From the NCBI GenBank assembly GCA_015660965.1, contig JACTVG010000006.1, positions 1 through 64,000 on the forward strand: a DNA stretch of 64,000 nucleotides, in the 5' to 3' direction. Made by a program: the position numbers and the translations under genes. This stretch comes from Methanoregulaceae archaeon. Its GTDB lineage: Archaea > Halobacteriota > Methanomicrobia > Methanomicrobiales > Methanospirillaceae. Position 1 is the stretch's first letter; each line of letters starts with the position of its first letter. The notes below the pieces were generated by a model. It did no database searches, was not told the DNA's origin, and was given only the letters and a program-made list of their open reading frames with translations. This document shows, piece by piece, positions 37,898 through 47,704 of this stretch.

Positions 37898-38379
37898 TGG
37901 TGGATCAAACAGATGGTCTTTGCATCACAAATTGTGCCATTATCAATCATTGTATTAAGATCATTTATTGCAACATCTACCACTTCAATCAATTCATCCT
38001 CATCTTTCCCAAATTCTGATGAGGGATAAAGGTCACGAGCTTCGAACAAAAAAATCTTTTCGTCTGTAAATCCTGGTGTTGTATAGATAAATCCTTTTGA
38101 TATAATTGTTTTAGCGGCAAAACCCGTTTCTTCAATCAGTTCCCTATGAGCTGTTTCTTCCGGCTTTTCATCGGGTTCCATAGTACCTGCCGGGGCCTCG
38201 TAAATATAGTCTCCAATAGCATATCGATACTGTCTCAACAATTTACATCGATCGTTATCAATTGGAAGAATCGCTACTGCGTGTCCTGGGTGGATAATGA
38301 CTTTCTCTCTCTCAATACCATTGGGGAATCGTATAATACTCTTCTCAACCCAAAGGCGCCTACCACGATATATCTCCAT
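37882..38379 (-). CDS. NUDIX hydrolase (ADP-ribose pyrophosphatase-like)
   Basis: A 165-residue NUDIX protein. The box spans 65-87 (GTMEPDEKPEETAHRELIEE, then TGF) with all catalytic glutamates. The N-terminal strands (VEKSIIRFPNGIEREKVI) and the Pro placement match ADP-ribose/ADP-sugar pyrophosphatases. It directly follows queC with no gap. Confidence 0.92.
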   Translation of the reverse strand: MEIYRGRRLWVEKSIIRFPNGIEREKVIIHPGHAVAILPIDNDRCKLLRQYRYAIGDYIYEAPAGTMEPDEKPEETAHRELIEETGFAAKTIISKGFIYTTPGFTDEKIFLFEARDLYPSSEFGKDEDELIEVVDVAINDLNTMIDNGTICDAKTICLIHHCLGC

Positions 38380-39045
38380 CTATACCTCGTAAGGGATTGG
38401 GTCTATTACACCGATTGCGGCAAATGCTTCCCGACGGTAATGGCATGATCCGCAGGTACCACACGCTTTCGTCTCATTCCTATAACAGGACCATGTGTGT
38501 TCGTATGGAACCCCGAGTTTCACTCCTACTTTGAGAATATCGGTTTTTGTCATCTTGATGAAAGGAGTTTTGAGACTAATATGTGTGGTATCTTTAGTAC
38601 CTAGATCAATCACTTTTTGAAATGCCTTCATGAACTGCGGACGACAATCTGGATACCCACTATAATCCAACGACTGGACTCCCATATAAATCGCATCCGC
38701 CTGTTTCGCTTCAGCAAAACTCGTTGCAATTGAAAGAAGGTTTGAATTTCGGAATGGCACGTACGTATTCGGCATATGTGCTCGAGCCGAATCGTAATCT
38801 TCTACATCTATCGTTCTATCGGTCAGGCTGCTCGCTCCGAACTTTGTAAAATAGCTGACATCCACCTCAACAAAATCTTGGGCATCAAGTAATTGTGCGA
38901 TCTTTTTCGCGCAATCGCGTTCTTTCCGTTCCGTCCGTTGTCCGTAATTTAGATGCAGAGCGACAATCCCATATCCTTCACTTTTTGCAAGGTAGGCAAG
39001 AGTTGAAGAGTCCATCCCACCTGAAAGCAAACAAATTGCCATCAT
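38380..39045 (-). CDS. queC: 7-cyano-7-deazaguanine synthase QueC
   Basis: A 221-residue PP-loop ligase making preQ0 from CDG and ammonia. PP-loop LLSGGMDSSTLA near residue 8 and zinc site CYRNETKACGTCGSCHYR are complete. In archaea preQ0 is used for archaeosine in tRNA. Start overlaps queE by one base. Confidence 0.96.
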   Translation of the reverse strand: MMAICLLSGGMDSSTLAYLAKSEGYGIVALHLNYGQRTERKERDCAKKIAQLLDAQDFVEVDVSYFTKFGASSLTDRTIDVEDYDSARAHMPNTYVPFRNSNLLSIATSFAEAKQADAIYMGVQSLDYSGYPDCRPQFMKAFQKVIDLGTKDTTHISLKTPFIKMTKTDILKVGVKLGVPYEHTWSCYRNETKACGTCGSCHYRREAFAAIGVIDPIPYEV

Positions 39046-39653
39046 TATTTTACTCCCACAATCTTGTGCAATTGAAGCTGAAACCGAACTGGTAAGTTAT
39101 TGATAAGAATGAATTTTATGATTGGTTTATAATCAGTGCCATAAACCGGTGAAAAAAATATCTCACCAGCAATCTGGTGCTCATTTATTATCTCCTGTGC
39201 ATACCGGCAATCCGTTTCATCTTTTACGACAAACTTCACACTATCTTCTTTTCTGATCTTATTGAGTAAGGTGAGATCACTCGTCTCTCCAGATGAAGGG
39301 CATTTGACGTCCATACAGATCAAAGCATATTTTTGGAACTGTGTAAAATCGATTGTGCCATTTGTTTCGATATCAATCATTGTGCCTTGTTTGTTGAGTG
39401 AGGCAAGTAACGGTTCGAGCTGATCAGCTTGCAAGAGTGGTTCTCCTCCTGTGATACATACATACGGTGGATGAACCCGCCAAACTTGTTCGAGTACTGA
39501 GTCAAGAGCCATTTCTATACCCCCCATCTGTGCATCGGGGGTATCACACCAGCGACAGTGTAAATTGCACCCGGCGAATCGGATGAATAGACACGGTTTT
39601 CCTTGATTTTTCCCCTCGCCTTGAAGGCTCTTGAATATTTCAGCGATTTTCAT
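39045..39653 (-). CDS. queE: 7-carboxy-7-deazaguanine synthase QueE
   Basis: A 202-residue radical SAM enzyme converting CPH4 to CDG. Cluster motif FAGCNLHCRWCDT (C-x3-C-x2-C) and the SAM motif TGGEPLL are present. Start chosen at ATG 39653 (MKIAEIFKSLQGEG), the family start. It overlaps the end of queD by 14 nt. Confidence 0.95.
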   Translation of the reverse strand: MKIAEIFKSLQGEGKNQGKPCLFIRFAGCNLHCRWCDTPDAQMGGIEMALDSVLEQVWRVHPPYVCITGGEPLLQADQLEPLLASLNKQGTMIDIETNGTIDFTQFQKYALICMDVKCPSSGETSDLTLLNKIRKEDSVKFVVKDETDCRYAQEIINEHQIAGEIFFSPVYGTDYKPIIKFILINNLPVRFQLQLHKIVGVK

Positions 39654-40053
39654 CCGTAAGCTCAGCAAAACAGCTTGGAGATTCCCAGACCCGGATTCGT
39701 ATTATTTTCGCTGATATTCTCTGTGACCGGCAATATTTTTCGAGATCATCTCGGATAACAACTGCAAGAAGTTCACTTGTAGGATCTCCTGGTGTTACAA
39801 TGATGTGCTGGAATTTCTTGATGCAGGTGGCCATGGGGTCATCAATGTTTAGGATGATTTGGTGATCGAATTTTCCAATAATCTCTTTTATCTTGTTATA
39901 GTCAAGCAGAATACTGGTGGTATTATCAGGTTCCCCTTCAACCCACACTTCGACTTTCCAACGGTGTCCATGAAGGTTTGCGCATTTACCTTTATAATGG
40001 AGTAGACGGTGACTTGCATCGAAGTGAACTTCTTTAAAAATCTGAACTTTCAT
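39640..40053 (-). CDS. queD: 6-carboxytetrahydropterin synthase QueD
   Basis: A 137-residue T-fold enzyme for the first dedicated step of preQ0 synthesis. Zinc ligands come from FDASHRL and CANLHGHRW; Cys of that motif is catalytic. Start at ATG 40053 (MKVQIFKEVHFDASH); the 51 upstream codons are non-coding. First gene of queD-queE-queC. Confidence 0.95.
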   Translation of the reverse strand: MKVQIFKEVHFDASHRLLHYKGKCANLHGHRWKVEVWVEGEPDNTTSILLDYNKIKEIIGKFDHQIILNIDDPMATCIKKFQHIIVTPGDPTSELLAVVIRDDLEKYCRSQRISAKIIRIRVWESPSCFAELTDENR

Positions 40054-40136
40054 CGTATCATATTGGCCGGGTCGGCATATAATATTATGATGAGTAAAGG
40101 ATAATAGTATAAGACAGGCAAATAAATTGCCACAAT

Positions 40137-40145
40137 TTATAAATT
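40137..40145 (+). promoter_or_regulatory. Candidate TATA box for the uS12-uS7-EF-2 operon
   Basis: TTTATAAAT matches the archaeal TATA consensus 72 nt before the uS12 start. A second candidate, TATATAT at 40161-40167, lies closer. GAGG at 40206-40210 is the ribosome-binding site. Confidence 0.4.
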
Positions 40146-40217
40146 GGTGTCCTGCGCTAGTATATATCTCAGTGTAGGTTATCAATAACTTCAAAACAAA
40201 ATTCATGAGGACAATTA

Positions 40218-40646
40218 ATGGGACAGGGTAAATTTGCAGCCAGAAAATTGGTTAGGGATTCTAAAAAGTTCCGGTGGAGTGATAAAAATTACGCTCGTCG
40301 CGAACTCAATCTTGATGTGAAATCAGATCCCCTTGAGGGTGCTCCACAGGCAAGAGGTATCGTGCTAGAAAAGATTGGTGTCGAAGCAAAACAGCCCAAC
40401 TCGGCGATTCGGAAGTGCGTTCGTGTCCAACTTATCAAAAACGGGCGACAAGTCACAGCTTTTGCTGCTGGTGACGGGGCAATCAACTTTATAGATGAAC
40501 ATGATGAAGTCGAGATTGAGGGCATTGGCGGTCGTCTAGGAAGATCGATGGGAGATATTCCTGGGGTTAGATACGTCGTCACAAAAGTGAATAATGTCTG
40601 TCTCCACGAAATGGTCATCGGAAGGATGGAGAAACCGCGCAGGTGA
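40218..40646 (+). CDS. rpsL: Small ribosomal subunit protein uS12
   Basis: A 142-residue decoding-centre protein. Archaeal N-terminus [20 protein letters not shown] and the conserved [33 protein letters not shown] are present. First gene of the str-type operon, 5 nt before uS7. Confidence 0.97.
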   Translation: MGQGKFAARKLVRDSKKFRWSDKNYARRELNLDVKSDPLEGAPQARGIVLEKIGVEAKQPNSAIRKCVRVQLIKNGRQVTAFAAGDGAINFIDEHDEVEIEGIGGRLGRSMGDIPGVRYVVTKVNNVCLHEMVIGRMEKPRR

Positions 40647-40651
40647 TTTGA

Positions 40652-41230
40652 ATGGCTGAAGCAGAAGGTAAGAAACTGTTATTCAACCAGTGGGATTCTA
40701 CTGAAGTAAAAGTGAACGATCCCAGTCTTGTTCGGTATGTTAACCTCACTCCCCAAATCATCCCACAGACCTGTGGTAGGAATTCACAGCAGGACTTCAA
40801 TAAAAGTAATACAATGATTGTAGAGCGTCTGATTAACGATCTGATGCAAACTGAAAATAATACCGGAAAAAAACAAATGACAACCCGTATTGTCCGCGAT
40901 GCTTTTAATATCATCAATAAAAAGACCAAACAGAATCCAATCCAAGTGCTAGTTGATGCTATTGCAAATACCGGTCCCCGAGAAGAAACAGTTCGTCTGA
41001 AATATGGGGGAATCAATGTCCCAAAGTCTGTTGATACAGCTCCTTTACGAAGGGTTGATTCTGCAATTGGGTTTATTGCTGAAGCGGTTTTGAAGTCTTC
41101 ACGCAAAAACAAGAAAAGTGTGAGTGCAGTCCTTGCCGATGAACTAATTGCCGCTGCAAAAGGCGATGCAAAGTGTTACTCGGTGAATAAGAAAGAAGAA
41201 CGTGAGCGCATTGCAAAATCTGCTCGATAA
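40652..41230 (+). CDS. rpsG: Small ribosomal subunit protein uS7
   Basis: A 192-residue primary 16S rRNA-binding protein that nucleates the 30S head. [20 protein letters not shown] and the C-terminal [13 protein letters not shown] are characteristic. Confidence 0.97.
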   Translation: MAEAEGKKLLFNQWDSTEVKVNDPSLVRYVNLTPQIIPQTCGRNSQQDFNKSNTMIVERLINDLMQTENNTGKKQMTTRIVRDAFNIINKKTKQNPIQVLVDAIANTGPREETVRLKYGGINVPKSVDTAPLRRVDSAIGFIAEAVLKSSRKNKKSVSAVLADELIAAAKGDAKCYSVNKKEERERIAKSAR

Positions 41231-41255
41231 AAACATTTTCTTTTTTAGGTGATTT

Positions 41256-43451
41256 ATGTCCCGTGGCAAAAAAACAGTTGAGCGCGTAACAGAGCTCATG
41301 AATGATCCGAAACACATTCGGAATATCGGTGTTGTAGCGCATATCGATCACGGAAAAACTACACTTTCCGATAATTTGCTTGCCGGTGCAGGGATCATTT
41401 CTGAAGAGCTAGCTGGTAAACAGCTTTTCATGGACTCTGATGAAGAGGAGCAGGCGCGCGGTATCACCATTGATGCCTCGAATGTCTCTATGGTGCATGA
41501 TTATGAGGGTCAGGACTTCCTCATCAATATGATTGACACGCCAGGTCATGTGGACTTTGGTGGTGATGTGACACGAGCAATGCGTGCGGTAGATGGCGCG
41601 CTTGTACTCGTAGACGCAGTTGAGGGAACAATGCCCCAGACTGAGACAGTGCTACGACAAGCGTTAAAAGAACAGGTGCGCCCGGTGCTCTTCATCAATA
41701 AGGTTGATCGTCTCATTAACGAGCTCAAGGTTGACGAGATGGAAATGCAAATCCGACTCGGTAAAGTGATCGACAAAGTTAACAAGCTTATTAAGGGAAT
41801 GAACGAGCAGGCGTACAACAATGGCTGGAAATTGGACGCCTCTCTGGGGACGGTCGCCTTCGGTTCTGCACTCTATAACTGGGCAGTCTCGGTACCGTTC
41901 ATGAAAAAGAGCGAGGTCTCGTTTAAAGATGTCTACCAGAAGTGCCGTGATGGTGACATGAAGTATCTCGCAAAGAAAAGTCCGCTTTGTGATGTTGTCC
42001 TTGATATGGTTGTCCATCACCTTCCCAATCCCCTTGACGCCCAAAAGCGTCGTATTGCTGTTATTTGGCACGGTGACAAGGAGTCTCCAGAAGGCAAGGC
42101 TATGCTTTCCTGTGATCCAAACGGTCCCGTCGCATTGATGGTAACTGATATCTCTTTTGATCCGCATGCTGGCGAAGTTGCGACGGGGCGGCTCTTCTCT
42201 GGAAGATTGAAACGTGGTGACGGACTTTACGTGATGGGTACAGCAAAGAAGGAAAACCGACTCCAACAGGTCGGTATCTTCATGGGACCAAAGCGTGTCG
42301 AAGTCGAGGAGATTGTTGCAGGGAATATTCCTGCAGTCACAGGACTCAAAGATGCGATTGTCGGATCCACGGTAACTAATCTCATGGAAATGACACCGTT
42401 CGAATCGCTCAAACACTATAGCGAACCCGTCATGACAGTTGCCGTTGAGGCAAAAAACATGAAGGACTTGCCCAAGCTCGTCGAAGTGCTGCGACAGGTG
42501 GCGAAGGAAGACCCAACACTTGTTATCTCAATCAACGAGGAGACCGGTGAGCACTTAATCTCGGGTATGGGAGAGCTTCACCTTGAAATTATCACAGGAC
42601 GTATAAAACGGGATAAAGGTGTGGAAATTGTTACTTCTGAGCCGATCGTGGTATACCGTGAGACCGTTACTTCGAAGGTGGAATCTGTTGAAGGAAAATC
42701 GCCTAATCGGCACAATCGCTTCTATTTCGACCTTGAACCGTTACCTGATGCAATTGTCAACCTGATCAAGTCCGGTGAGATATCGATGAACCAGCAGATG
42801 CTCGAGCGAAGAGATATTCTTATGAAGGCGGGCATGGACAAGGACGAGGCAAAGAATGTCAAGGACATCAAGGGCACCAACATGCTCATTGACACTACGA
42901 AGGGTATTCAGTACCTCAATGAGACGATGGAACTTATCATCGAAGGTATTCATGAGGCTCTTGCAGGTGGTCCACTTGCTGATGAGCCGGTGCAGAATCT
43001 CAAGATTCGGCTTGTTGATGTAAAATTACATGAGGATGCAATTCATCGAGGTCCAGCACAAGTTATTCCAGCCGTGCGGAGTGCTATCAAAGGGGGCATG
43101 CTTATCGCCGGAGATTCTCTCCTCGAACCTGTCCAGAAAATCCAAATTACCGTACCAATGGACCATATGGGCAATGCAACATCTCAGATCCAAGGACGGC
43201 GAGGCCAAGTCTTTGATATGGCGAGTGAGGGTGATACAATTACTGTTGTCGGCAAGGCACCAGTTGCAGAGCTCTTTGGGTTCTCTGGGGACATTCGATC
43301 GGCAACTGAAGGGCGTGCGATATGGAACACTGAGTTTGCAGGATTCGAGCTCGTCCCGAATAATATGGTTAAGGAAGTTGTTCTTAGCATTCGCAAGCGT
43401 AAAGGATTGAAAGAGCAACTTCCGAGTCCAAGTGATTATATCTCTGCTTAA
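41256..43451 (+). CDS. fusA: Translation elongation factor EF-2
   Basis: A 731-residue translocase GTPase. G1 [13 protein letters not shown]3 DTPGHVDF and G4 NKVDRL are complete. His597 in DAIHRGPAQ is the diphthamide site. Third gene of the uS12-uS7-EF-2 operon; no EF-1 alpha or uS10 follows here. Confidence 0.98.
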   Translation: MSRGKKTVERVTELMNDPKHIRNIGVVAHIDHGKTTLSDNLLAGAGIISEELAGKQLFMDSDEEEQARGITIDASNVSMVHDYEGQDFLINMIDTPGHVDFGGDVTRAMRAVDGALVLVDAVEGTMPQTETVLRQALKEQVRPVLFINKVDRLINELKVDEMEMQIRLGKVIDKVNKLIKGMNEQAYNNGWKLDASLGTVAFGSALYNWAVSVPFMKKSEVSFKDVYQKCRDGDMKYLAKKSPLCDVVLDMVVHHLPNPLDAQKRRIAVIWHGDKESPEGKAMLSCDPNGPVALMVTDISFDPHAGEVATGRLFSGRLKRGDGLYVMGTAKKENRLQQVGIFMGPKRVEVEEIVAGNIPAVTGLKDAIVGSTVTNLMEMTPFESLKHYSEPVMTVAVEAKNMKDLPKLVEVLRQVAKEDPTLVISINEETGEHLISGMGELHLEIITGRIKRDKGVEIVTSEPIVVYRETVTSKVESVEGKSPNRHNRFYFDLEPLPDAIVNLIKSGEISMNQQMLERRDILMKAGMDKDEAKNVKDIKGTNMLIDTTKGIQYLNETMELIIEGIHEALAGGPLADEPVQNLKIRLVDVKLHEDAIHRGPAQVIPAVRSAIKGGMLIAGDSLLEPVQKIQITVPMDHMGNATSQIQGRRGQVFDMASEGDTITVVGKAPVAELFGFSGDIRSATEGRAIWNTEFAGFELVPNNMVKEVVLSIRKRKGLKEQLPSPSDYISA

Positions 43452-43547
43452 TTTTTTTACGTTTTTACACGATCCTTTTTTTGTTTCTGATTGTTTTTCT
43501 TAGATTAACCGAAATTGTAAACATCGATTGCATCAACATTTTATCAG

Positions 43548-44063
43548 ATGAATGAAGATAAGCTCAAAATTGTCGTTTTTGGAGCCTTCGGTGCAGGTAA
43601 AACAACGCTTATTCAAACTCTTGATCCCAACTCAAAGCATGTGGAAGCCGATTGTGCTGGTGGGAGCACGACCATTGCCCTCGATTTTGGAAGGATCGTA
43701 GTGAACGGACGCCATGTATATCTTTTTGGTACACCCGGGCAGGAGAGGTTTGAGTTTGCTCGTGAGATCATTGGAAAAGGGATGGATGGGGCAATTTTGC
43801 TGGTTGATGCCACATCTCAGATTGATGATTTCACACAGCATCTCTATGATTCACTTTCAGATGCAAAAATTCCGTTTGTTGTGATGATCAATAAGTGCGA
43901 AGAAGTAGGGGCACACACCGACATAATCAAAAAACATTTTTCAAGAGTACCGATACTTGTAATATCAGCGAAAGATTATGGAAAATCTTCAGAAGCTCTA
44001 TGTTCGTTCATCGCGCCGCTCCCACCAGGAAAAGGGCATGTTCACCACGACGAATCTCATTAA
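43548..44063 (+). CDS. Small Ras-like GTPase of the COG2229 type
   Basis: A 171-residue GTPase. P-loop GAFGAGKTT (12-20) and G3 GTPGQERF (61-68) are good; the G4 motif is NKCE (115-118) with Glu replacing the usual Asp, which could alter nucleotide choice. Homologues in bacteria and archaea are linked to signalling and polarity systems (MglA-like), often beside roadblock proteins; none is adjacent here. Its role is unknown. Confidence 0.85.
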   Translation: MNEDKLKIVVFGAFGAGKTTLIQTLDPNSKHVEADCAGGSTTIALDFGRIVVNGRHVYLFGTPGQERFEFAREIIGKGMDGAILLVDATSQIDDFTQHLYDSLSDAKIPFVVMINKCEEVGAHTDIIKKHFSRVPILVISAKDYGKSSEALCSFIAPLPPGKGHVHHDESH

Positions 44064-44175
44064 TCTCTAAAAATATATCAATTTGTTATGTGCATTTATC
44101 AAAGCATTTTAATCTACTAGATTTGAGATTAAAGGAGTATCAATCCCTTTTTGTAAAAAAATATGGAAAATACGT

Positions 44176-44766
44176 TCAGACTACTATAGCATGAATAATT
44201 GTCACATTTTGAAGTGGGCGATCACCAGGACCCGTCTTTACTTTACCTATCCTCTCAACCACATCCATACCGTCAACAACTTTCCCAAAGACAGGATGTT
44301 TGCTGTCAAGAAAATTATTATTAACAAGGTTTATGAAGAACTGGCTTCCTCCTGTGTTTGGCCCAGCATTTGCGATTGAAATAGTACCTCGGTTATTTTG
44401 GTTGTGATCAGTGAATTCGTCTTTAATCATATATCCCGGGCCACCACTTCCTGTCCCAGTGGGATCACCCCCTTGGATCATAAATCCGTCAATAACACGA
44501 TGGAAGATCACGCCATCATAGTATCCTTTTTTCACAAGCGATTCAAAATTACCTGCCGTAACGGGCATATCGGAAGCTAATGCAATAGTAATATTGCCCA
44601 TATTTGTTTCAAGTCTTACCAATTTCTGTGGGTTTTGTTCTAGTGTCGTCATTTTTTCTACCTCTCTTTGATGGGAACTGTCTCTTTCTTGAATAGATTG
44701 GGTGCACCCTGATGATAGAATGAGGATGACAATCAGTGCAATCAAAGGTGCTTTTTTCATGGGCAT
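44176..44766 (-). CDS. Secreted cyclophilin-type peptidyl-prolyl isomerase (lipoprotein)
   Basis: A 196-residue protein with a signal segment and lipobox SSGC (about residue 21), so folded outside the membrane. The cyclophilin domain (about 50-196) has [20 protein letters not shown] and [20 protein letters not shown], with the catalytic Arg in FHRV. Start may be ATG 44766 or 44760. It probably assists folding of exported proteins. Confidence 0.93.
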   Translation of the reverse strand: MPMKKAPLIALIVILILSSGCTQSIQERDSSHQREVEKMTTLEQNPQKLVRLETNMGNITIALASDMPVTAGNFESLVKKGYYDGVIFHRVIDGFMIQGGDPTGTGSGGPGYMIKDEFTDHNQNNRGTISIANAGPNTGGSQFFINLVNNNFLDSKHPVFGKVVDGMDVVERIGKVKTGPGDRPLQNVTIIHAIVV

Positions 44767-44920
44767 GGATACCAGTGTTGGCTTCGAATTAAATAGAAAT
44801 TACGGCTCGAGTTGGTGATTTCGGTATACCCTCTTAAAAAATTATATTATCATTCACAAGGATTTGCCGATAGGTTCCTCATTATTTTTACATGAAGCGC
44901 GATGATGAATAGATAAGAGC

Positions 44921-45670
44921 ATGAAACCAGAGGCAGAGACTTGGTATTCACGCGGAACTGCACTCTTTTGTGTTATGCGGTATGCAGAGGCAATTATGTG
45001 CTTCGATCAGGCTCTCGAAATTGAACCTGGTAATCCCGAGATCTTAGTTGCGTTAGGTGCAGGAATCGATAGACTAGGACTATTCCATGAAACAATTGTC
45101 TGTTGCGAATCTGCACTAAAGATAGAATCTTCCATGACCGATGCATTTTTCATGAAAGGGGTTGCCATGTATCGGCTCGCGCAGTACTCTGAGGCAATTT
45201 CGTGTTTTGATCAAGTAATCCAACGAGATCCCAACCATGCCGAAGCATGGTTCATGAAAGGGAACAATCACTACCAAATAAGGGAGTTCGATAGAGCAGT
45301 CCATTGTTATAATGAAACAATCCGCATTAGGTCAAAATATCCAAAAGCTCTCTATAACAAAGGTGTCGCTCTTGCCGATCTCGGTAGATATGAGGAATCA
45401 ATCCGGTGTTATGATGAATGTCTTCGGATTAATCCTGGTGTTGCTGTAGTAATGACAAATAAAGCCGTTGCATTGGCGAATCTTAAACGGTATCCGGAGG
45501 CAGAAATTTTGTTACGCAAGTCGCTTGAGATTGACTCCAATGATCCGACTGCATGGAGCAATTTAGGTTTATGTCTAAGCAAACTTGGACACGATCAGGA
45601 AGCGATTCGGTGTTTTGAAAAAGTCCAAGAGCTGACGGGGAAACGAGAAATCCAAATTCTCCGTGGATGA
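44921..45670 (+). CDS. TPR repeat protein
   Basis: A 249-residue protein made of about seven tandem 34-residue TPR units (for example YAEAIMCFDQALEIEPGNPE and YEESIRCYDECLRINPG). Such solenoids bind partner proteins; no catalytic domain or signal peptide is seen. It stands alone between convergent and tandem neighbours. Confidence 0.92.
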   Translation: MKPEAETWYSRGTALFCVMRYAEAIMCFDQALEIEPGNPEILVALGAGIDRLGLFHETIVCCESALKIESSMTDAFFMKGVAMYRLAQYSEAISCFDQVIQRDPNHAEAWFMKGNNHYQIREFDRAVHCYNETIRIRSKYPKALYNKGVALADLGRYEESIRCYDECLRINPGVAVVMTNKAVALANLKRYPEAEILLRKSLEIDSNDPTAWSNLGLCLSKLGHDQEAIRCFEKVQELTGKREIQILRG

Positions 45671-45794
45671 GAAGGTGAACCCTGATATTTCGTTCATGAT
45701 GTGGTACGGGATATGCTCTTTTTATTAATCAGATAGTGCCAATCGTGTTACTATTGATATACTCCAAATTTATGAAATGAGAATGAATTGATCC

Positions 45795-46076
45795 ATGAAA
45801 GAGATTGAATATAAAAAAGAAATAACGATTGAATACAAACCCAAAATCTCGGCCAAAAAAATATTAATCTCGATTAGTGTCGGGAGTTCTCTTGGGGTAT
45901 TATTCTCATTGATAGTTTTGTTAGTTGGGGGTGTGACATTTACAACATTTATGTTCTTTGGCTTTGGCACATTTTTCATCCTAGCGTTTGTATATTTGAG
46001 AAAGGAACCAGAACTTTCTGAAATTTTTCAAAAATCTGGATCCGATTATATTCGCAACATTCTTTTTAAACGTTAA
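45795..46076 (+). CDS. Small membrane protein, two transmembrane helices
   Basis: A 93-residue protein. A Lys-rich cytoplasmic start (KEIEYKKEITIEYKPK) is followed by hydrophobic helices at about 25-47 and 50-68 and a charged tail. Not recognised. It precedes the Nramp-like gene by 113 nt, so it may or may not belong to that operon. Confidence 0.65.
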   Translation: MKEIEYKKEITIEYKPKISAKKILISISVGSSLGVLFSLIVLLVGGVTFTTFMFFGFGTFFILAFVYLRKEPELSEIFQKSGSDYIRNILFKR

Positions 46077-46189
46077 AAGCTATTTATTTGAAGATACAGT
46101 TCAGTATTGGATGGTCAAGTTTTCCGACATAATATTTATGGACGACGGCTAGATTCAGGAGATGTAAACGCACTATTCGGATGTGACTG

Positions 46190-47458
46190 ATGGATTTTGG
46201 ATCGACCTTTTTTTACAAATATCGTAGGTTTGTCAAAGCGTTAAAAATATATCTCATCCTTGCTGGTCCTGGTCTCATCGTTATGCTTGCAGATAATGAT
46301 GCTGGCGGGATTACAACTTACACGGTCACAGGTGCTAAATTCGGTTATGGTCTCATCTGGTTTTTATTAATCCTGCTTCCTGTTGCTTATGTCGTCCAAG
46401 AAATGACTGTGCGGTTAGGTGCGGTGACAAAACGAGGGCATGCGGAGGCAATTTTTGACGCTTTTGGATCTTTCTGGGGTTGGTTTTCGTTTCTTGACCT
46501 TGCTCTTGTGAACTGGTTGACGCTTGTCACCGAATTCATTGGAATGACCGCAGCACTGTTAATATTCCATATTCCTCCCCTTATAACTATAATCGTTGTT
46601 TCGATTATCATGATGATCATGGTGCTTCAAGGACGCTATTGGACGTGGGAAAAAATCGCTATCCTATTTGCAGCGGTTAACCTCATTTATATTCCAGCAG
46701 CCTTCCTTGTCCACCCCTCGGTCGGGGATGTGCTCGCGCAGGGCCTCGTCCCGCATTTCCCCGGAGGGTTCAACGGCGAGCTCTTTTTCTTCCTCATGGC
46801 GAACATCGGTACAACGATTGCTCCTTGGATGATCTTCTTCCAGCAGAGCGCCGTGGTTGACAAAGGAATGAAGGAAAAGGACATCCCGTGGGGGCAGATG
46901 GACACCCTGATCGGGTCTGTCTTCACGGTCATTGTCGCAATCTTTTGCGTGGTCGTAACCGGCACGGTCCTCTACGGTGTGCCGGTGGAGAGCGCGGCGC
47001 AGGCAGCAGCTATGATGATTGGTACCAACCCTTGGCTTGGAACCTGCATTGCCATCGGGCTTTTCGATGCCGGGTTCCTCGGAGCGATCTGCATATCACT
47101 TGCGAGCTCATGGGCGTTTGGCGAGGTATTTGGGTGGGCGCACTCCCTTAACTTCAAGATACGGGAAGCCCCGTGGTTTTATGCATGTTATCTCTTTGCA
47201 CTCATCACTGCGGGGATCGTAATTCTCCTGCCGAATGCCCCCCTTGTCCTGATAACGCTCTTTGTGCAGGTTATTGCAGTGACGTTACTTCCTGCAGCTC
47301 TTGTATTTTTAATCCTCCTCTTGAATAACGAAGAGATCATGGGGAAGTATAAGAATACCATTGCGCAAAACATTGCAGGGATTGTCATTGTTGTGAGTAT
47401 CATTATCCTATCCACATTGTATGGCATTACGACTCTCTTTCCAAACCTATTGAGTTAA
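46190..47458 (+). CDS. Nramp-related divalent metal transporter (possible Mg2+ type)
   Basis: A 422-residue transporter with about 11 membrane helices. The SLC11 TM1 motif DPGN is replaced by DAGG (Asp37 kept), and TM6 MPH is replaced by APW (211-213), losing the Met that makes classical Nramps select Mn2+/Fe2+. Nramp-related Mg2+ transporters also lack that Met. A downstream MgtE-type sensor protein supports Mg2+ as substrate. Residues from about 167 to 363 are encoded by GC-rich DNA (about 62% at 46741-46800) against about 30% at 46201-46260. Confidence 0.85.
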   Translation: MDFGSTFFYKYRRFVKALKIYLILAGPGLIVMLADNDAGGITTYTVTGAKFGYGLIWFLLILLPVAYVVQEMTVRLGAVTKRGHAEAIFDAFGSFWGWFSFLDLALVNWLTLVTEFIGMTAALLIFHIPPLITIIVVSIIMMIMVLQGRYWTWEKIAILFAAVNLIYIPAAFLVHPSVGDVLAQGLVPHFPGGFNGELFFFLMANIGTTIAPWMIFFQQSAVVDKGMKEKDIPWGQMDTLIGSVFTVIVAIFCVVVTGTVLYGVPVESAAQAAAMMIGTNPWLGTCIAIGLFDAGFLGAICISLASSWAFGEVFGWAHSLNFKIREAPWFYACYLFALITAGIVILLPNAPLVLITLFVQVIAVTLLPAALVFLILLLNNEEIMGKYKNTIAQNIAGIVIVVSIIILSTLYGITTLFPNLLS

Positions 47459-47475
47459 GAAATAAAAGTGAAACT

Positions 47476-47682
47476 ATGATAACTCCTGAACGATTGTTTG
47501 GACAAAGAATAGGTAGGGTAATCCATAGTTGGATAGATAAAATCAACGAGATTAATAGGAAGTATGCAGAGCCGAAGATCCAGATGTCAGGTGGCGTTAA
47601 ATTTGCCTTACTAATCTTGCGGTTATACCTGATCTTTCTCGTGCTGCTCCTTGCATATAAATTCTATACGATGCTCAGATAG
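47476..47682 (+). CDS. Small single-pass membrane protein in the transporter operon
   Basis: A 68-residue protein: basic amphipathic N-terminus (RLFGQRIGRVIHSWIDKINE) and one hydrophobic helix at about 43-64. It lies 17 nt after the Nramp-like gene and 22 nt before the MgtE-N/CBS gene, so it is cotranscribed. Possibly an accessory subunit; no known family recognised. Confidence 0.6.
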   Translation: MITPERLFGQRIGRVIHSWIDKINEINRKYAEPKIQMSGGVKFALLILRLYLIFLVLLLAYKFYTMLR

Positions 47683-47704
47683 GTGATGATGGAGGTTCTG
47701 GCAA

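Noticed and set aside
40054-40217. Possible C/D box RNA around the ATGATGA near 40088
   Set aside because: A C-like box is present but no matching D box and no terminal stem could be found.
41664-42416. Minus-strand 250-codon frame inside EF-2
   Set aside because: Shadow of a highly biased coding gene.
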